Below are positions 8,239 through 19,214 of a stretch of DNA of 64,000 bases, one piece after another (the first letter of the stretch is position 1; each line of letters begins with the position of its first letter). The translations under genes and the position numbers were made by a program. Origin of the DNA: Streptomyces sp. NBC_01689. Lineage in GTDB: Bacteria; Actinomycetota; Actinomycetes; Streptomycetales; Streptomycetaceae. Location: contig NZ_CP109592.1 of NCBI RefSeq assembly GCF_036250675.1, forward strand, positions 7,564,001 through 7,628,000, in the 5' to 3' direction. Below the pieces are notes generated by a model. It was not told where the DNA came from. It made no database searches and saw only the letters and a program-made list of their open reading frames with translations.

Positions 8239-9186
8239 TTGCTGAAGCCTGCCCGCAACAAGGAGAAGGATCCCGAGGGGCGGATGCCTCTCGCGGAGCA
8301 CCTTCGCGAGCTCCGTAACCGGCTCGCGAAGGCGGTGCTGGCGATCGTCGTGGTCACGGTCGTCGCAGCCTTCTTCTACAACGACATCGTGAACTTCGTC
8401 ACCAAGCCGGTGCTGGACTCGGTCGGCTGCGGCAAGAACTTCGAGGAGCTCGCGAGGTCCTCGGACAAGACCCAGTGCGCCGCCATCACGATCAACGGCC
8501 TGCTGACCCCCTTCACGCTCGCGCTGAAGGTGTCGCTCATGGCCGGCGTCGTGTTCGCCTCGCCGGTCTGGCTCTACCAGCTGTGGGGCTTCGTCGCCCC
8601 CGGCCTGCACAAGCACGAGAAGAAGTACGCGCTCGCCTTCGTCGGCACCGGCGTCCCGCTCTTCCTCGGCGGCGCCTTCTTCGCGTACAAGGTGCTGCCC
8701 ACCACGGCGAAGGTCCTGATCGGCTTCACGCCGAACGATGTCAACAACCTGCTGCCGCTGGACGACCTCCTCGACCTGGTCACCCGCATGGTGCTGGTCT
8801 TCGGTCTCTCCTTCGAGCTGCCGCTGCTGCTGGTCATGCTCAACCTCACCGGCATCCTCACCGGCAGGCGCATGCTCGGCTGGTGGCGGGCGATGATCAT
8901 GGGCATCACGGTCTTCGCGGCCATCGCCACCCCCAGCACCGACCCGCTGACCATGCTGGCGCTCGCCGTGCCGATCTGGATCCTGTACTTCGGCGCGGTC
9001 GTCTTCTCGCTCCTCAACGACCGGCGCAAACGCCGCCGTGAGGCCGAGGGCCCCGACGACGACGAGGCCTCCGAGCTGGACCTCACCCCCGAGGACATCG
9101 GCGAGGTCGAAGCCGTGTCGGCCGGCAGGGCGCTGCCCGAGCAGACGGCTCCGGACCGGGTCAACGGTTATGACGACGTGACCTGA
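8239..9186 (+). CDS. tatC: Sec-independent translocase subunit TatC
   Basis: 315-residue polytopic protein with six predicted membrane helices; TatC is the receptor for twin-arginine signal peptides. Conserved segments include MPLAEHLRELRNRLAKA at the N-terminus and PGLHKHEKKYALAFV. The acidic tail (about 270-315) is disordered, as in other actinobacteria. TTG 8239 keeps the KDPEGRMPL segment; ATG 8284 is an alternative with AAGGAG upstream. Confidence 0.95.
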   Translation: MLKPARNKEKDPEGRMPLAEHLRELRNRLAKAVLAIVVVTVVAAFFYNDIVNFVTKPVLDSVGCGKNFEELARSSDKTQCAAITINGLLTPFTLALKVSLMAGVVFASPVWLYQLWGFVAPGLHKHEKKYALAFVGTGVPLFLGGAFFAYKVLPTTAKVLIGFTPNDVNNLLPLDDLLDLVTRMVLVFGLSFELPLLLVMLNLTGILTGRRMLGWWRAMIMGITVFAAIATPSTDPLTMLALAVPIWILYFGAVVFSLLNDRRKRRREAEGPDDDEASELDLTPEDIGEVEAVSAGRALPEQTAPDRVNGYDDVT

Positions 9187-9210
9187 CAAGGAGCGAAGAT
9201 CTCGTAGGGT
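9183..9210 (+). promoter_or_regulatory. Predicted leaderless promoter of the lipid kinase gene
   Basis: CTGACA (9183-9188), a 16-nt spacer and TAGGGT (9205-9210) lie directly before GTG 9218 with only 7 nt between. The -35 overlaps the tatC stop. No Shine-Dalgarno precedes the GTG, so a leaderless or near-leaderless mRNA is expected. Confidence 0.5.
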
Positions 9211-9217
9211 CAGGGCC

Positions 9218-10108
9218 GTGACCAGCGAGATCACCCTCTTCGTCAACCCCACCGCAGGGCGCGGCCGGGGCGCCCGCGCGGCGCAGCCGGCCGCTTCCGC
9301 TCTGCGGGCGGCGGGATTCTCCGTCCGGACGGTGCTCGGGGAGAACGCGGCCGACGCGCTCTCCCGCGCGCGTGACGCCGTCGGGCAGGGAACCGGCGCC
9401 CTGATAGCCGTCGGCGGCGACGGCATGGCGAACCTGGCCCTGCAGGCCGTCGCCGGGACCCGCACGCCGCTCGGCCTGGTCGCCGCCGGCACCGGGAACG
9501 ACTTCGCGCGCGCCCTGGGCCTGCCGGTGGGCGACCCGGCCGCCGCCGGACGGCAGATCGCCGAGTCCCTCAAGGGCGCCCGGCTCCGGGACGTCGACCT
9601 GGGCCGGGTGAACGGCACCTGGTTCGGCACCGTCCTCGCCTCCGGCTTCGACTCCCGGGTCAACGACCGCGGCAACCGCATGCACCGGCCCTCCGGGCGC
9701 CTCAAGTACGACCTGGCGATGCTCGCCGAACTGGCCGCCTTCCGGCCGGTCAATTACCGGATGACCCTGGACGACGGCGGGACCCGCGAGATCGAGGCGA
9801 CCCTCGTCGCGGTCGGCAACGGGTCCTCGTACGGCGGCGGCATGAGGATCTGCGCGGACGCCGACCTCGGCGACGGGCTGTTCGACATCACCGTCGTCGG
9901 GCCGTGCACCCGCAGGACGCTGCTCAAGGTGTTCCCGAAGGTGTACCGGGGCACCCATCTGTCGCACCCCGTGGTGACCGTGCACCGGGCGGCCCGCGTC
10001 GAACTCGTCGCCGACGGCCTCACCGGGTACGCGGACGGGGAACCGCTGGGGCCGCTGCCGCTCACGGCGCGGTGCGTGCCGGGCGCGGTACGGGTGGCCG
10101 TTCCCTGA
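9218..10108 (+). CDS. Diacylglycerol kinase family lipid kinase
   Basis: 296 residues of the YegS/DgkB type, which phosphorylate diacylglycerol or related lipids with ATP at the membrane face. The catalytic domain shows FVNPTAGRGRG, the nucleotide loop GGDGMANLAL (the family usually has GGDGT) and AAGTGNDFAR; the C-terminal half ends with YADGEPLGPLPL, the usual metal-site D-G-E. GTG 9218 appears leaderless. It has its own promoter but lies between tatC and helY on the same strand. Confidence 0.9.
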   Translation: MTSEITLFVNPTAGRGRGARAAQPAASALRAAGFSVRTVLGENAADALSRARDAVGQGTGALIAVGGDGMANLALQAVAGTRTPLGLVAAGTGNDFARALGLPVGDPAAAGRQIAESLKGARLRDVDLGRVNGTWFGTVLASGFDSRVNDRGNRMHRPSGRLKYDLAMLAELAAFRPVNYRMTLDDGGTREIEATLVAVGNGSSYGGGMRICADADLGDGLFDITVVGPCTRRTLLKVFPKVYRGTHLSHPVVTVHRAARVELVADGLTGYADGEPLGPLPLTARCVPGAVRVAVP

Positions 10109-10193
10109 GCTGCGGGGACCCGGGGTTTCACCGGCACGGATCCGGATATTGATCGTCCTGTTGTCAGTGGCTGCCGGTAGTCTCGAATGCACG

Positions 10194-13010
10194 ATGACAG
10201 AGGACCTCTCACCGGCCGAGCGGTACGCGGCAGCACGGAAGCGCGCTGTCGAGCAGGCCACCGCGCTCGCCTCCTTCCGCGAGATGTACGACTTCGGCCT
10301 CGACCCCTTCCAGATCGAGGCCTGCCGGGCGCTCGAGGCGGGCAAGGGTGTGCTCGTCGCCGCGCCCACCGGCTCCGGCAAGACGATCGTCGGCGAGTTC
10401 GCCGTCCACCTCGCCCTCGGGCAGGGCAAGAAGTGCTTCTACACGACACCGATCAAGGCGCTGTCGAACCAGAAGTACGCCGACCTCTCCCGCCGTTACG
10501 GCGCGGACAAGGTCGGTCTCCTCACCGGGGACAACAGCGTCAACTCCGACGCCCCGGTGGTCGTCATGACCACCGAGGTGCTGCGCAACATGCTGTACGC
10601 GGGCTCGCAGACCCTGCTGGGCCTCGGATACGTGGTCATGGACGAGGTGCACTACCTCTCCGACCGCTTCCGCGGCGCCGTCTGGGAGGAAGTGATCATC
10701 CACCTGCCCGCCTCGGTCACGCTCGTCTCGCTCTCGGCGACCGTGTCGAACGCGGAGGAGTTCGGGGACTGGCTGGACACCGTGCGCGGCGACACCGAGG
10801 TGATCGTCTCCGAGCACCGCCCGGTGCCCCTGTTCCAGCACGTGCTCGCCGGACGCCGGATGTACGACCTCTTCGAGGAGGGCGAGGGCCACAAGAAGGC
10901 GGTCAACCCCGACCTCACCCGGCTGGCCCGCATGGAGGCGAGCCGTCCGTCGTACCAGGACCGCAAACGCGGGCGCGCCATGCGCGAGGCCGACCGCGAG
11001 CGCGAACGGCGCCAGCGCTCACGGATCTGGACACCGGGCCGCCCCGAGGTCATCGAACGGCTCGACGCCGAGGGCCTGCTGCCCGCGATCACCTTCATCT
11101 TCAGCCGAGCCGCCTGTGAGGCCGCCGTCCAGCAGTGCCTGTACGCGGGCCTCCGTCTCAACGACGAGGAGGCGCGTGTGAAGGTGCGCGAGATCGTCGA
11201 GCGGCGCACGGACTCGATCCCGCCCGAGGACCTGCACGTCCTCGGCTACTACGAGTGGCTGGAAGGTCTGGAGCGGGGCATCGCGGCCCACCACGCCGGC
11301 ATGCTGCCGACGTTCAAGGAGGTCGTCGAGGAGCTCTTCGTCCGCGGCCTGGTGAAGGCCGTGTTCGCCACCGAGACCCTCGCGCTCGGCATCAACATGC
11401 CCGCCCGCTCGGTGGTGCTGGAGAAGCTCGTCAAGTGGAACGGCGAGCAGCACGCCGACATCACGCCCGGCGAGTACACCCAGCTGACCGGCCGTGCGGG
11501 ACGCCGGGGCATCGACATCGAGGGCCACGCCGTGGTGCTGTGGCAGCGCGGCTTCAGCCCCGACCACCTGGCGGGGCTGGCGGGCACCCGCACGTACCCG
11601 CTGCGCTCCAGCTTCAAGCCGTCGTACAACATGGCGGTGAACCTGGTCGAGCAGTTCGGACGGCACCGCTCCCGCGAGCTTCTGGAGACCTCCTTCGCGC
11701 AGTTCCAGGCCGACAAGTCGGTCGTCGGCATCTCCCGGCAGGTGCAGCGCAACGAGGAGGGGCTCGAGGGCTACAAGGAGTCGATGACCTGCCACCTCGG
11801 CGACTTCGAGGAGTACGCGCGGCTGCGCCGCGAGCTCAAGGACCGCGAGACCGAACTCGCCAAGCAGGGCGCGGCACATCGTCGCGCCGAGGCGGCCGTC
11901 GCGCTGGAGAAGCTCAAGCCGGGCGACATCATCCACGTCCCGACCGGCAAGTTCGCCGGCCTGGCGCTGGTGCTCGACCCCGGGCTGCCCGCGGGCCGGT
12001 CCAACGGCCACCGCGGGTTCGAGCAGCACGACGGCCCGCGCCCGCTGGTGCTCACCGCCGAACGCCAGGTCAAGCGGCTGGCCTCGATGGACTTCCCGGT
12101 GCCGGTGGAGGCGCTGGAGCGGATGCGTATCCCGAAGTCCTTCAACCCGCGCTCCCCGCAGTCCCGTCGCGACCTCGCGTCCGCCCTGCGCACCAAGGCC
12201 GGGCACATCGTCCCCGACCGGCTGCGCAAGAGGCGCTCCGAGGCGGCCGACGACCGCGAGATCGCGCGGCTGCGCACGGCGATCCGCGCCCACCCCTGCC
12301 ACGGTTGCAACGACCGCGAGGACCACGCCCGTTGGGCCGAGCGCTACCACCGGCTGCTGCGCGACACCTCCCAGCTGGAGCGCCGTATCGAGGGCCGTAC
12401 GAACACCATCGCCCGCACCTTCGACCGCATCGTCGCCCTGCTCACCGAACTGGACTACCTGCGCGGCGACGAGGCCACCGAACACGGCAGGCGGCTGGCG
12501 CGTCTCTACGGCGAACTCGACCTGCTCGCCAGCGAATGCCTGCGGGCCGGCGTCTGGGAGGGGCTGAACCCCGCCGAACTCGCCGCGTGCGTCTCCGCGT
12601 TGGTCTACGAGTCGCGGGTCGGCGACGACGCGATGGCGCCGAAGCTGCCCTCCGGCAAGGCCAAGGCCGCGCTGGGTGAGATGGTCCGTATCTGGGGCCG
12701 GCTGGACTCCCTGGAGGAGGACTTCCGGATCACCCAGTCCGAGGGAGTGGGCCAGCGCGAGCCGGATCTAGGCTTCGCCTGGGCCGCCTACGAGTGGGCC
12801 TCCGGCAAGGGGCTCGACGAGGTGCTGCGCGAGGCGGAGATGCCGGCCGGCGACTTCGTCCGGTGGTGCAAGCAGGTCATCGACGTGCTGGGACAGATCT
12901 CGGCCGCCGCGCCCGTCTCCGGCGGAGAGGGCTCGACGGTCGCGAAGAACGCGCGCAAGGCGGTCGACGCCCTGCTGCGCGGAGTGGTCGCGTACTCGTC
13001 GGTGGGCTGA
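10194..13010 (+). CDS. helY: Ski2/Mtr4-like DEAD/DEAH-box RNA helicase
   Basis: 938-residue superfamily 2 helicase. RecA domain 1 has APTGSGKT (Walker A), TPIKALSNQK, MDEVHYL and SLSATVSN; RecA domain 2 has HHAGMLP and QLTGRAGRRG. A C-terminal DSHCT-type region follows. The architecture and location next to tatAC match mycobacterial HelY; RNA unwinding or decay is the expected role. ATG 10194 is chosen over the upstream TTG (10149), since the extension is not family-like; TAGTCT lies 10 nt before the ATG and no ribosome site is visible. Middle residues (about 240-310) are Arg/Glu-rich. Confidence 0.93.
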   Translation: MTEDLSPAERYAAARKRAVEQATALASFREMYDFGLDPFQIEACRALEAGKGVLVAAPTGSGKTIVGEFAVHLALGQGKKCFYTTPIKALSNQKYADLSRRYGADKVGLLTGDNSVNSDAPVVVMTTEVLRNMLYAGSQTLLGLGYVVMDEVHYLSDRFRGAVWEEVIIHLPASVTLVSLSATVSNAEEFGDWLDTVRGDTEVIVSEHRPVPLFQHVLAGRRMYDLFEEGEGHKKAVNPDLTRLARMEASRPSYQDRKRGRAMREADRERERRQRSRIWTPGRPEVIERLDAEGLLPAITFIFSRAACEAAVQQCLYAGLRLNDEEARVKVREIVERRTDSIPPEDLHVLGYYEWLEGLERGIAAHHAGMLPTFKEVVEELFVRGLVKAVFATETLALGINMPARSVVLEKLVKWNGEQHADITPGEYTQLTGRAGRRGIDIEGHAVVLWQRGFSPDHLAGLAGTRTYPLRSSFKPSYNMAVNLVEQFGRHRSRELLETSFAQFQADKSVVGISRQVQRNEEGLEGYKESMTCHLGDFEEYARLRRELKDRETELAKQGAAHRRAEAAVALEKLKPGDIIHVPTGKFAGLALVLDPGLPAGRSNGHRGFEQHDGPRPLVLTAERQVKRLASMDFPVPVEALERMRIPKSFNPRSPQSRRDLASALRTKAGHIVPDRLRKRRSEAADDREIARLRTAIRAHPCHGCNDREDHARWAERYHRLLRDTSQLERRIEGRTNTIARTFDRIVALLTELDYLRGDEATEHGRRLARLYGELDLLASECLRAGVWEGLNPAELAACVSALVYESRVGDDAMAPKLPSGKAKAALGEMVRIWGRLDSLEEDFRITQSEGVGQREPDLGFAWAAYEWASGKGLDEVLREAEMPAGDFVRWCKQVIDVLGQISAAAPVSGGEGSTVAKNARKAVDALLRGVVAYSSVG

Positions 13011-13032
13011 TCCGAGCCGGTTCCTCCCGTGA

Positions 13033-13060
13033 TGCGCCGCCCCGGTACCGGGGCGGCGCA
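13033..13060. terminator. Perfect palindrome between helY and the guanidine operon
   Basis: A 28-nt perfect palindrome whose half-site is TGCGCCGCCCCGGT, followed by CTTCT on the plus strand. It lies 23 nt after helY. The 3' end of the convergent allophanate hydrolase operon is at 13236, so it may act in both directions. Confidence 0.75.
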
Positions 13061-13235
13061 CTTCTCGTACGGCGGTACGGTCCGCGGGGTCGGCACGGCG
13101 ACGGACCGTCGCCGCGCCGGGCCGCGGCCGTGCCGCCGGGTGACCGTGCGGCACGGCGGCGGGGGAACTCGCCGCCGTGTGGCCGTGGTGCCCCGCTGAC
13201 ACGCCGGCCGTCCGGGACCGCGACGACCACCGGCG

Positions 13236-14891
<1,656 letters not shown>

Positions 14892-15012
14892 GGGGTGCTC
14901 CTTGATCGTCGGGCCGGTCGGTTCCGTCTGTTCCGCCCGTGCCGTCGGTTCCGCCGGGCCCGCGGCATCGGGCTCGGCGGTCGCATCGGCGTCGGCGGGG
15001 GCGATCGCCGGG

Positions 15013-18000
15013 TCAGGTGGCGGGAGCCAGGACCACCAGGGCCGTGCCCGCCTCCACCTGGGCGCCCGGCCTGGTGAGGACCTGTCGTACGACTCCGTCC
15101 ATCGGGGCGGACACCCTCGACTCCATCTTCATCGCCTCCAGCGCCAGCAGGGGCTGGCCGGCGGTGACACGGTCGCCCGGCTCGACGTTCAGCTGCCACA
15201 CGGACGCGGCGAACTCGGCCTCGACGAGCCGGCCGCCTGCCGGGACGGTGACCTCGGCGGCCGGGGGCGCGGGTACGGCGGCGGCGTCCGCCCGGGCGAA
15301 CTCGCCCGCCGCCTCCCAGGCGTCCCGCTCGGCGCCGAACGCGGTGCTCTGCCGGGCCCGGAACCGCGCGATCGACTCGGCGTGATCGTCGAGGAACTCT
15401 TCGTAGGCCGCGAGGGAGAACTCGCCCTCCTCGATCCGGGGCACGAACCGCCCCGAGACGATGTCCGCGCGCAGACCGAGGAGTTCGTCGGGCTCCACGG
15501 CGTACCACTTGATCCGGTCGAAGAACCGCAGCAGCCAGGGCGAGCCCGGTTCGAAGGCGCCGCGCTGCTGCCACGCCGACCACACCTGGGTGGTCCGGCC
15601 CACGAACTGGTAGCCGCCCGGACCCTCCATGCCGTAGACGCAGAGGTACGCGCCGCCGATGCCGACGGAGTTCTCGGCGGTCCAGGTCCGTGCCGGGTTG
15701 TACTTGGTGGTGACCAGACGGTGCCGCGGGTCCAGCGGGGTCGCGACCGGCGCGCCCAGGTACACGTCGCCCAGGCCCAGGACCAGGTACTCCGCGTCGA
15801 AGACGGTGCGGTACACGTCGTCCACGGAGTCCAGACCGTTCACCCGGCGGATGAACTCGATGTTCCACGGGCACCAGGGGGCGTCGTCGCGGACCCCGGC
15901 CATGTAGCGGTCGACGGCCTCGCGGGTCGCCGGGTCGTCCCAGGACAACGGGAGGTGCACGGTCCGGGAGGGCACCACGAGCCGGTCGGTCGGCGGCAGC
16001 GCGCGGACCGTCTCCCGCACTGCGGCGAGCAGCGCGCGCTGCGGGAGTCTGCGCGGATCGGCCTGGATCTGCAGGGATCGGATGCCGGGGGTCAGATCGG
16101 TGACGCCGTCGAGGCCGGCCGCGGCCACCGCCTCCATCAGGGCGTGGACCCGCATGCGCAGCGCGAGGTCCAGCCGCATGGGCCCGAACTCGACCAGCAG
16201 GTTGTCGTCGCCGCTGCGGCGGAACGTCACGTCGCCGTCCCGGGCCAGCACCCCGCCGTCCACGACCGCGGCCCGCTCCGAGCCGTCGTCGGCGAGCGGC
16301 GCGAAGCGCACGGTGTCACCGGGGCGGAGCTGGCCGAGTTTCCAGCGCTCCGTGCTCACGACCGTCGCGGGGCAGACGAAGCCGCCGAGCGAGGGCCCGT
16401 CCGGGCCGAGCAGCACCGGCATGTCACCGGTGTAGTCGACGGCGCCCACCGAGTACGGCGTGTCGTGGATGTTGGACGGGTGCAGGCCCGCCTCGCCGCC
16501 GTCGGTCCGCGCCCAGCGGGGCTTGGGACCGATCAGGCGCACACCGGTGCGCGCCGAGTTGAAGTGCACCTTCCAGTCGGCCGCGTAGAAGTCGTGGATG
16601 TCGTCCTCGGTGAAGAACTCCGGTGCCGCGTGCGGGCCTTCGAGCGCGCCGACCCGCCACTCGGAGGTGAAGGAGGGCCGGTCGGCGAGCGGCACGGGTG
16701 CCGTCGCGCCGGTGACCGAGCCACCGTGCAGCACGTCCCCCGTCCGCAGCGCCCGTCCGCCGTGTCCGCCGAACCGGCCCAGGGTGAAGGTGGCGGCGCT
16801 GCCGAGGAACGCCGGGACGTCCAGGCCGCCGCCGGCGAAGAGGACGTAGGTGCGCAGGCCGTGCCCGGTGGGCGCGCCGACCTCCAGCACCGCTCCCGCG
16901 GGCACCGTCACCGGCTCCCACCGGGCGACCGCCGTGCCGTCCACGGTGACCGGCGCGGGGGCACCGGTGACACAGACCGTGACGGCGTGCGTGAAGCGCA
17001 GGGCGGGCCCCCGCAGGGTGCACTCCAGGCCGGGCGCCCCTTCGTCGTTGCCGAGGGCGCGGTTGCCCAGCCGGAAGGACAGGTCGTCCATCGGACCGCA
17101 CGGCGGCACGCCCACCTGCCAGTGGCCGGTACGGCCCGGCCAGTCCTGGACCGTGGTGAGGGTTCCGCCGGAGACCACCTCGACGCGGGGCGTGGGATCG
17201 CCGATCCCGGCCAGCGTCGCCGTGGAGTGCGCCGCCCGGCGGAAGGCAGGGTCGCCGAGCGCGGCCCGTACCAGTCCCAGGTTGGTCTCGACGCCGTCGA
17301 CCCGGGTCCGCGCCAGCGCCTCGTCCAGCCGCGCCAGGGCGTGCGCGCGGTCCGGACCGTACGCGACGACCTTCGCCAGCATGGGGTCGTACGCGGTGGT
17401 CACCTCGGTGCCCGTCTCCACCCAGCCGTCCACCCGGACACCGGCGGGGAACTCGACCCGGGTCAGCAGGCCCGCGCTCGGCCGGTGGGCGCGCGAGGGG
17501 TCCTCGGCGTAGAGCCGGGCCTCCACGGCGTGACCGCGCGGCGCCCCAGGGTCCCGTACGACCTCCGTCTCACCGCGTGCGAGCCGCAGCATCCAGGCGA
17601 CGAGGTCGATCCCGTAGATCTCCTCGGTGACCGGATGCTCCACCTGGAGGCGGGTGTTGACCTCCAGGAAGTACGCCTCCTCGCGCGCCGCGTCGTACAC
17701 GAACTCGACCGTGCCGGCCGAGCGGTACCCGACACTCGCGCACAGGTCGCGGGCGCTGGAGGCGAGACGGTCCCGCACCTCCGCCGGGAGCCCGGGGGCC
17801 GGGGCCTCCTCGACGACCTTCTGGTTGCGGCGCTGGAGCGAACAGTCGCGGTCGCCGAGGGTGACGACGCGTCCCCGGCCGTCGCCGAACACCTGCACCT
17901 CCACATGGCGCGCGTCCTCGATCAGGCGCTCCAGGAAGACCCCTGCGGACGTGAAGGACGCGGCGGCGACCCGCTGCACGCGCTCCCAGGCCTCGCCCAG

Positions 18001-18528
18001 TTCGCCGGCGGAGCGGCACGCGGACATGCCGATGCCGCCCCCGCCGCCGGTGGCCTTGAGCATCACGGGGTACCCGATACGTCCCGCCGCGTCCAGGGCT
18101 TCCCGGAGTCCGGCCAGCAGGCCCGTCCCCGGGGCCAGCGGGACGCCGGCGGCCTCGGCGGCCGCCCGCGCGGTGTGCTTCGCCCCGAACAGCTCCAGCT
18201 GCCGGGGGGTCGGTCCCACGAAGACGATCCCGGCGTCCTCGCAGCGCCGGGCGAAGGCCGCGTCCTCGGAGAGGAAGCCGTAGCCGGGATGGATCGCGCC
18301 CGCGCCGGTGTCCTTGGCCGCCTTCAGGACGAGGTCGGTGTCGAGGTACGACTCCTTCGCGGCGGCCGGGCCCAGCCGGACGGCCTCGTCGGCGAGCCGG
18401 ACGTGCGGTGCCGAGCGGTCGGCGTCCGAGTACACCGCGACCGTACGGAGCCCGAGTTCGCGTGCGGTACGGATGATCCGGACCGCGATCTCGCCCCGGT
18501 TGGCGATCAGCAGGGTGTCGAAGGTCAT
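15013..18528 (-). CDS. Biotin-dependent guanidine/urea carboxylase
   Basis: 1171-residue multidomain enzyme: biotin carboxylase with ATP-grasp (about 1-450, KATGGGGGIGMS and FLEVNTRLQVEHP), carboxyltransferase of the KipI/KipA (AHS) type (about 460-1050), and biotinyl domain with EAMKMES, Lys1134 being the biotin attachment site. It carboxylates guanidine or urea using ATP and bicarbonate. Homologues next to two DUF1989 proteins are now known as guanidine carboxylases. Residue 698 is Asp in GAVDYTGD, where I recall urea carboxylases having Asn. The ATG overlaps the preceding DUF1989 gene by 4 nt, so subunits are co-produced. Confidence 0.93.
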   Translation of the reverse strand: MTFDTLLIANRGEIAVRIIRTARELGLRTVAVYSDADRSAPHVRLADEAVRLGPAAAKESYLDTDLVLKAAKDTGAGAIHPGYGFLSEDAAFARRCEDAGIVFVGPTPRQLELFGAKHTARAAAEAAGVPLAPGTGLLAGLREALDAAGRIGYPVMLKATGGGGGIGMSACRSAGELGEAWERVQRVAAASFTSAGVFLERLIEDARHVEVQVFGDGRGRVVTLGDRDCSLQRRNQKVVEEAPAPGLPAEVRDRLASSARDLCASVGYRSAGTVEFVYDAAREEAYFLEVNTRLQVEHPVTEEIYGIDLVAWMLRLARGETEVVRDPGAPRGHAVEARLYAEDPSRAHRPSAGLLTRVEFPAGVRVDGWVETGTEVTTAYDPMLAKVVAYGPDRAHALARLDEALARTRVDGVETNLGLVRAALGDPAFRRAAHSTATLAGIGDPTPRVEVVSGGTLTTVQDWPGRTGHWQVGVPPCGPMDDLSFRLGNRALGNDEGAPGLECTLRGPALRFTHAVTVCVTGAPAPVTVDGTAVARWEPVTVPAGAVLEVGAPTGHGLRTYVLFAGGGLDVPAFLGSAATFTLGRFGGHGGRALRTGDVLHGGSVTGATAPVPLADRPSFTSEWRVGALEGPHAAPEFFTEDDIHDFYAADWKVHFNSARTGVRLIGPKPRWARTDGGEAGLHPSNIHDTPYSVGAVDYTGDMPVLLGPDGPSLGGFVCPATVVSTERWKLGQLRPGDTVRFAPLADDGSERAAVVDGGVLARDGDVTFRRSGDDNLLVEFGPMRLDLALRMRVHALMEAVAAAGLDGVTDLTPGIRSLQIQADPRRLPQRALLAAVRETVRALPPTDRLVVPSRTVHLPLSWDDPATREAVDRYMAGVRDDAPWCPWNIEFIRRVNGLDSVDDVYRTVFDAEYLVLGLGDVYLGAPVATPLDPRHRLVTTKYNPARTWTAENSVGIGGAYLCVYGMEGPGGYQFVGRTTQVWSAWQQRGAFEPGSPWLLRFFDRIKWYAVEPDELLGLRADIVSGRFVPRIEEGEFSLAAYEEFLDDHAESIARFRARQSTAFGAERDAWEAAGEFARADAAAVPAPPAAEVTVPAGGRLVEAEFAASVWQLNVEPGDRVTAGQPLLALEAMKMESRVSAPMDGVVRQVLTRPGAQVEAGTALVVLAPAT

Positions 18529-19214
18529 GACGGGGTCCCGACGGTCATCCGCACGGCGGTCGGTTCGAAGCCGTTGCAGGGGTTGTTGATCTGGGGGCAG
18601 TTGGAGACCAGGACGAGCACGTCGCGTTCGGCGCGGAGGGTGAGGGCGAGACCCGGGGCGGAGAGACCGTCGACGATGCCGAGGGTGCCGTCCCGCTCGA
18701 CCGGCACGTTCATGTACCAGTTGACGTTGGAGACGAGGTCGCGCTTGCCGAGTCCGTGCCGGGCGCCTTGGGCGAGGAAGTTGTCCACACAGGCGTGCTG
18801 CGCCCAGGTGTGGTGGCCGTAGCGCAGCGTGTTCGACTCCTTGGAGCAGGCGCCGCCGACCGTGTCGTGCCGGCCGACGTCGTCGGACACCACGGTCATC
18901 AGGGGTGTGTGCTCACCGGACATCAGCACGCTGCCCGTGGTCAGGAAGATGTTCCCCTGCGCCTGGATCGTGTCGGGCGCGCTGTAGCGGACGGACAGGT
19001 CGTGGGCGTCGTACGCGAGGAAGTCGACGGCCTGGTTGCCGTGCAGGTCCGTGATGGTGAGGGTGTCGCCCGCGCGGACGACGGACGACCAGGCGGCGCG
19101 GGCGGGGACCACGGTCGTGGCGGTGCCCGTGCCCGTGCTTGTGCTCGTGCTTGTGCGCGAGTCCGTGCCCGTGCCCGTGCCCGTGCCGGTGTCGGTTCCC
19201 GGGTCCGCGTTCAT
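18525..19214 (-). CDS. Carboxyguanidine deiminase subunit (DUF1989, urea carboxylase-associated)
   Basis: 229 residues of the DUF1989 family (formerly urea-carboxylase-associated protein). Two such proteins form a heteromeric deiminase that converts carboxyguanidine to allophanate. Core motifs are TDLHGNQAVDFLAYDA, DTIQAQGNIFLTTGSVLMS and SNCPQINNPCNGFEPTAVR, including cysteines likely to bind the metal. ATG 19214 overlaps the previous gene's stop (ATGA); its stop overlaps the carboxylase start. The first ~30 residues are an odd Thr/Gly/Ser-only tract encoded by hexamer repeats. Which of CgdA/CgdB this is cannot be told from the sequence alone. Confidence 0.85.
   Translation of the reverse strand: MNADPGTDTGTGTGTGTDSRTSTSTSTGTGTATTVVPARAAWSSVVRAGDTLTITDLHGNQAVDFLAYDAHDLSVRYSAPDTIQAQGNIFLTTGSVLMSGEHTPLMTVVSDDVGRHDTVGGACSKESNTLRYGHHTWAQHACVDNFLAQGARHGLGKRDLVSNVNWYMNVPVERDGTLGIVDGLSAPGLALTLRAERDVLVLVSNCPQINNPCNGFEPTAVRMTVGTPS
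19122..19200. repeat. Hexanucleotide repeat inside a DUF1989 gene
   Basis: About 13 degenerate units of GTGCCC/GTGCTT/GTGCTC on the plus strand, with one interruption (GCGAGTCC). On the coding minus strand they spell alternating Thr-Gly and Thr-Ser dipeptides at the N-terminus. The six-base period preserves frame if copy number changes. Confidence 0.85.
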
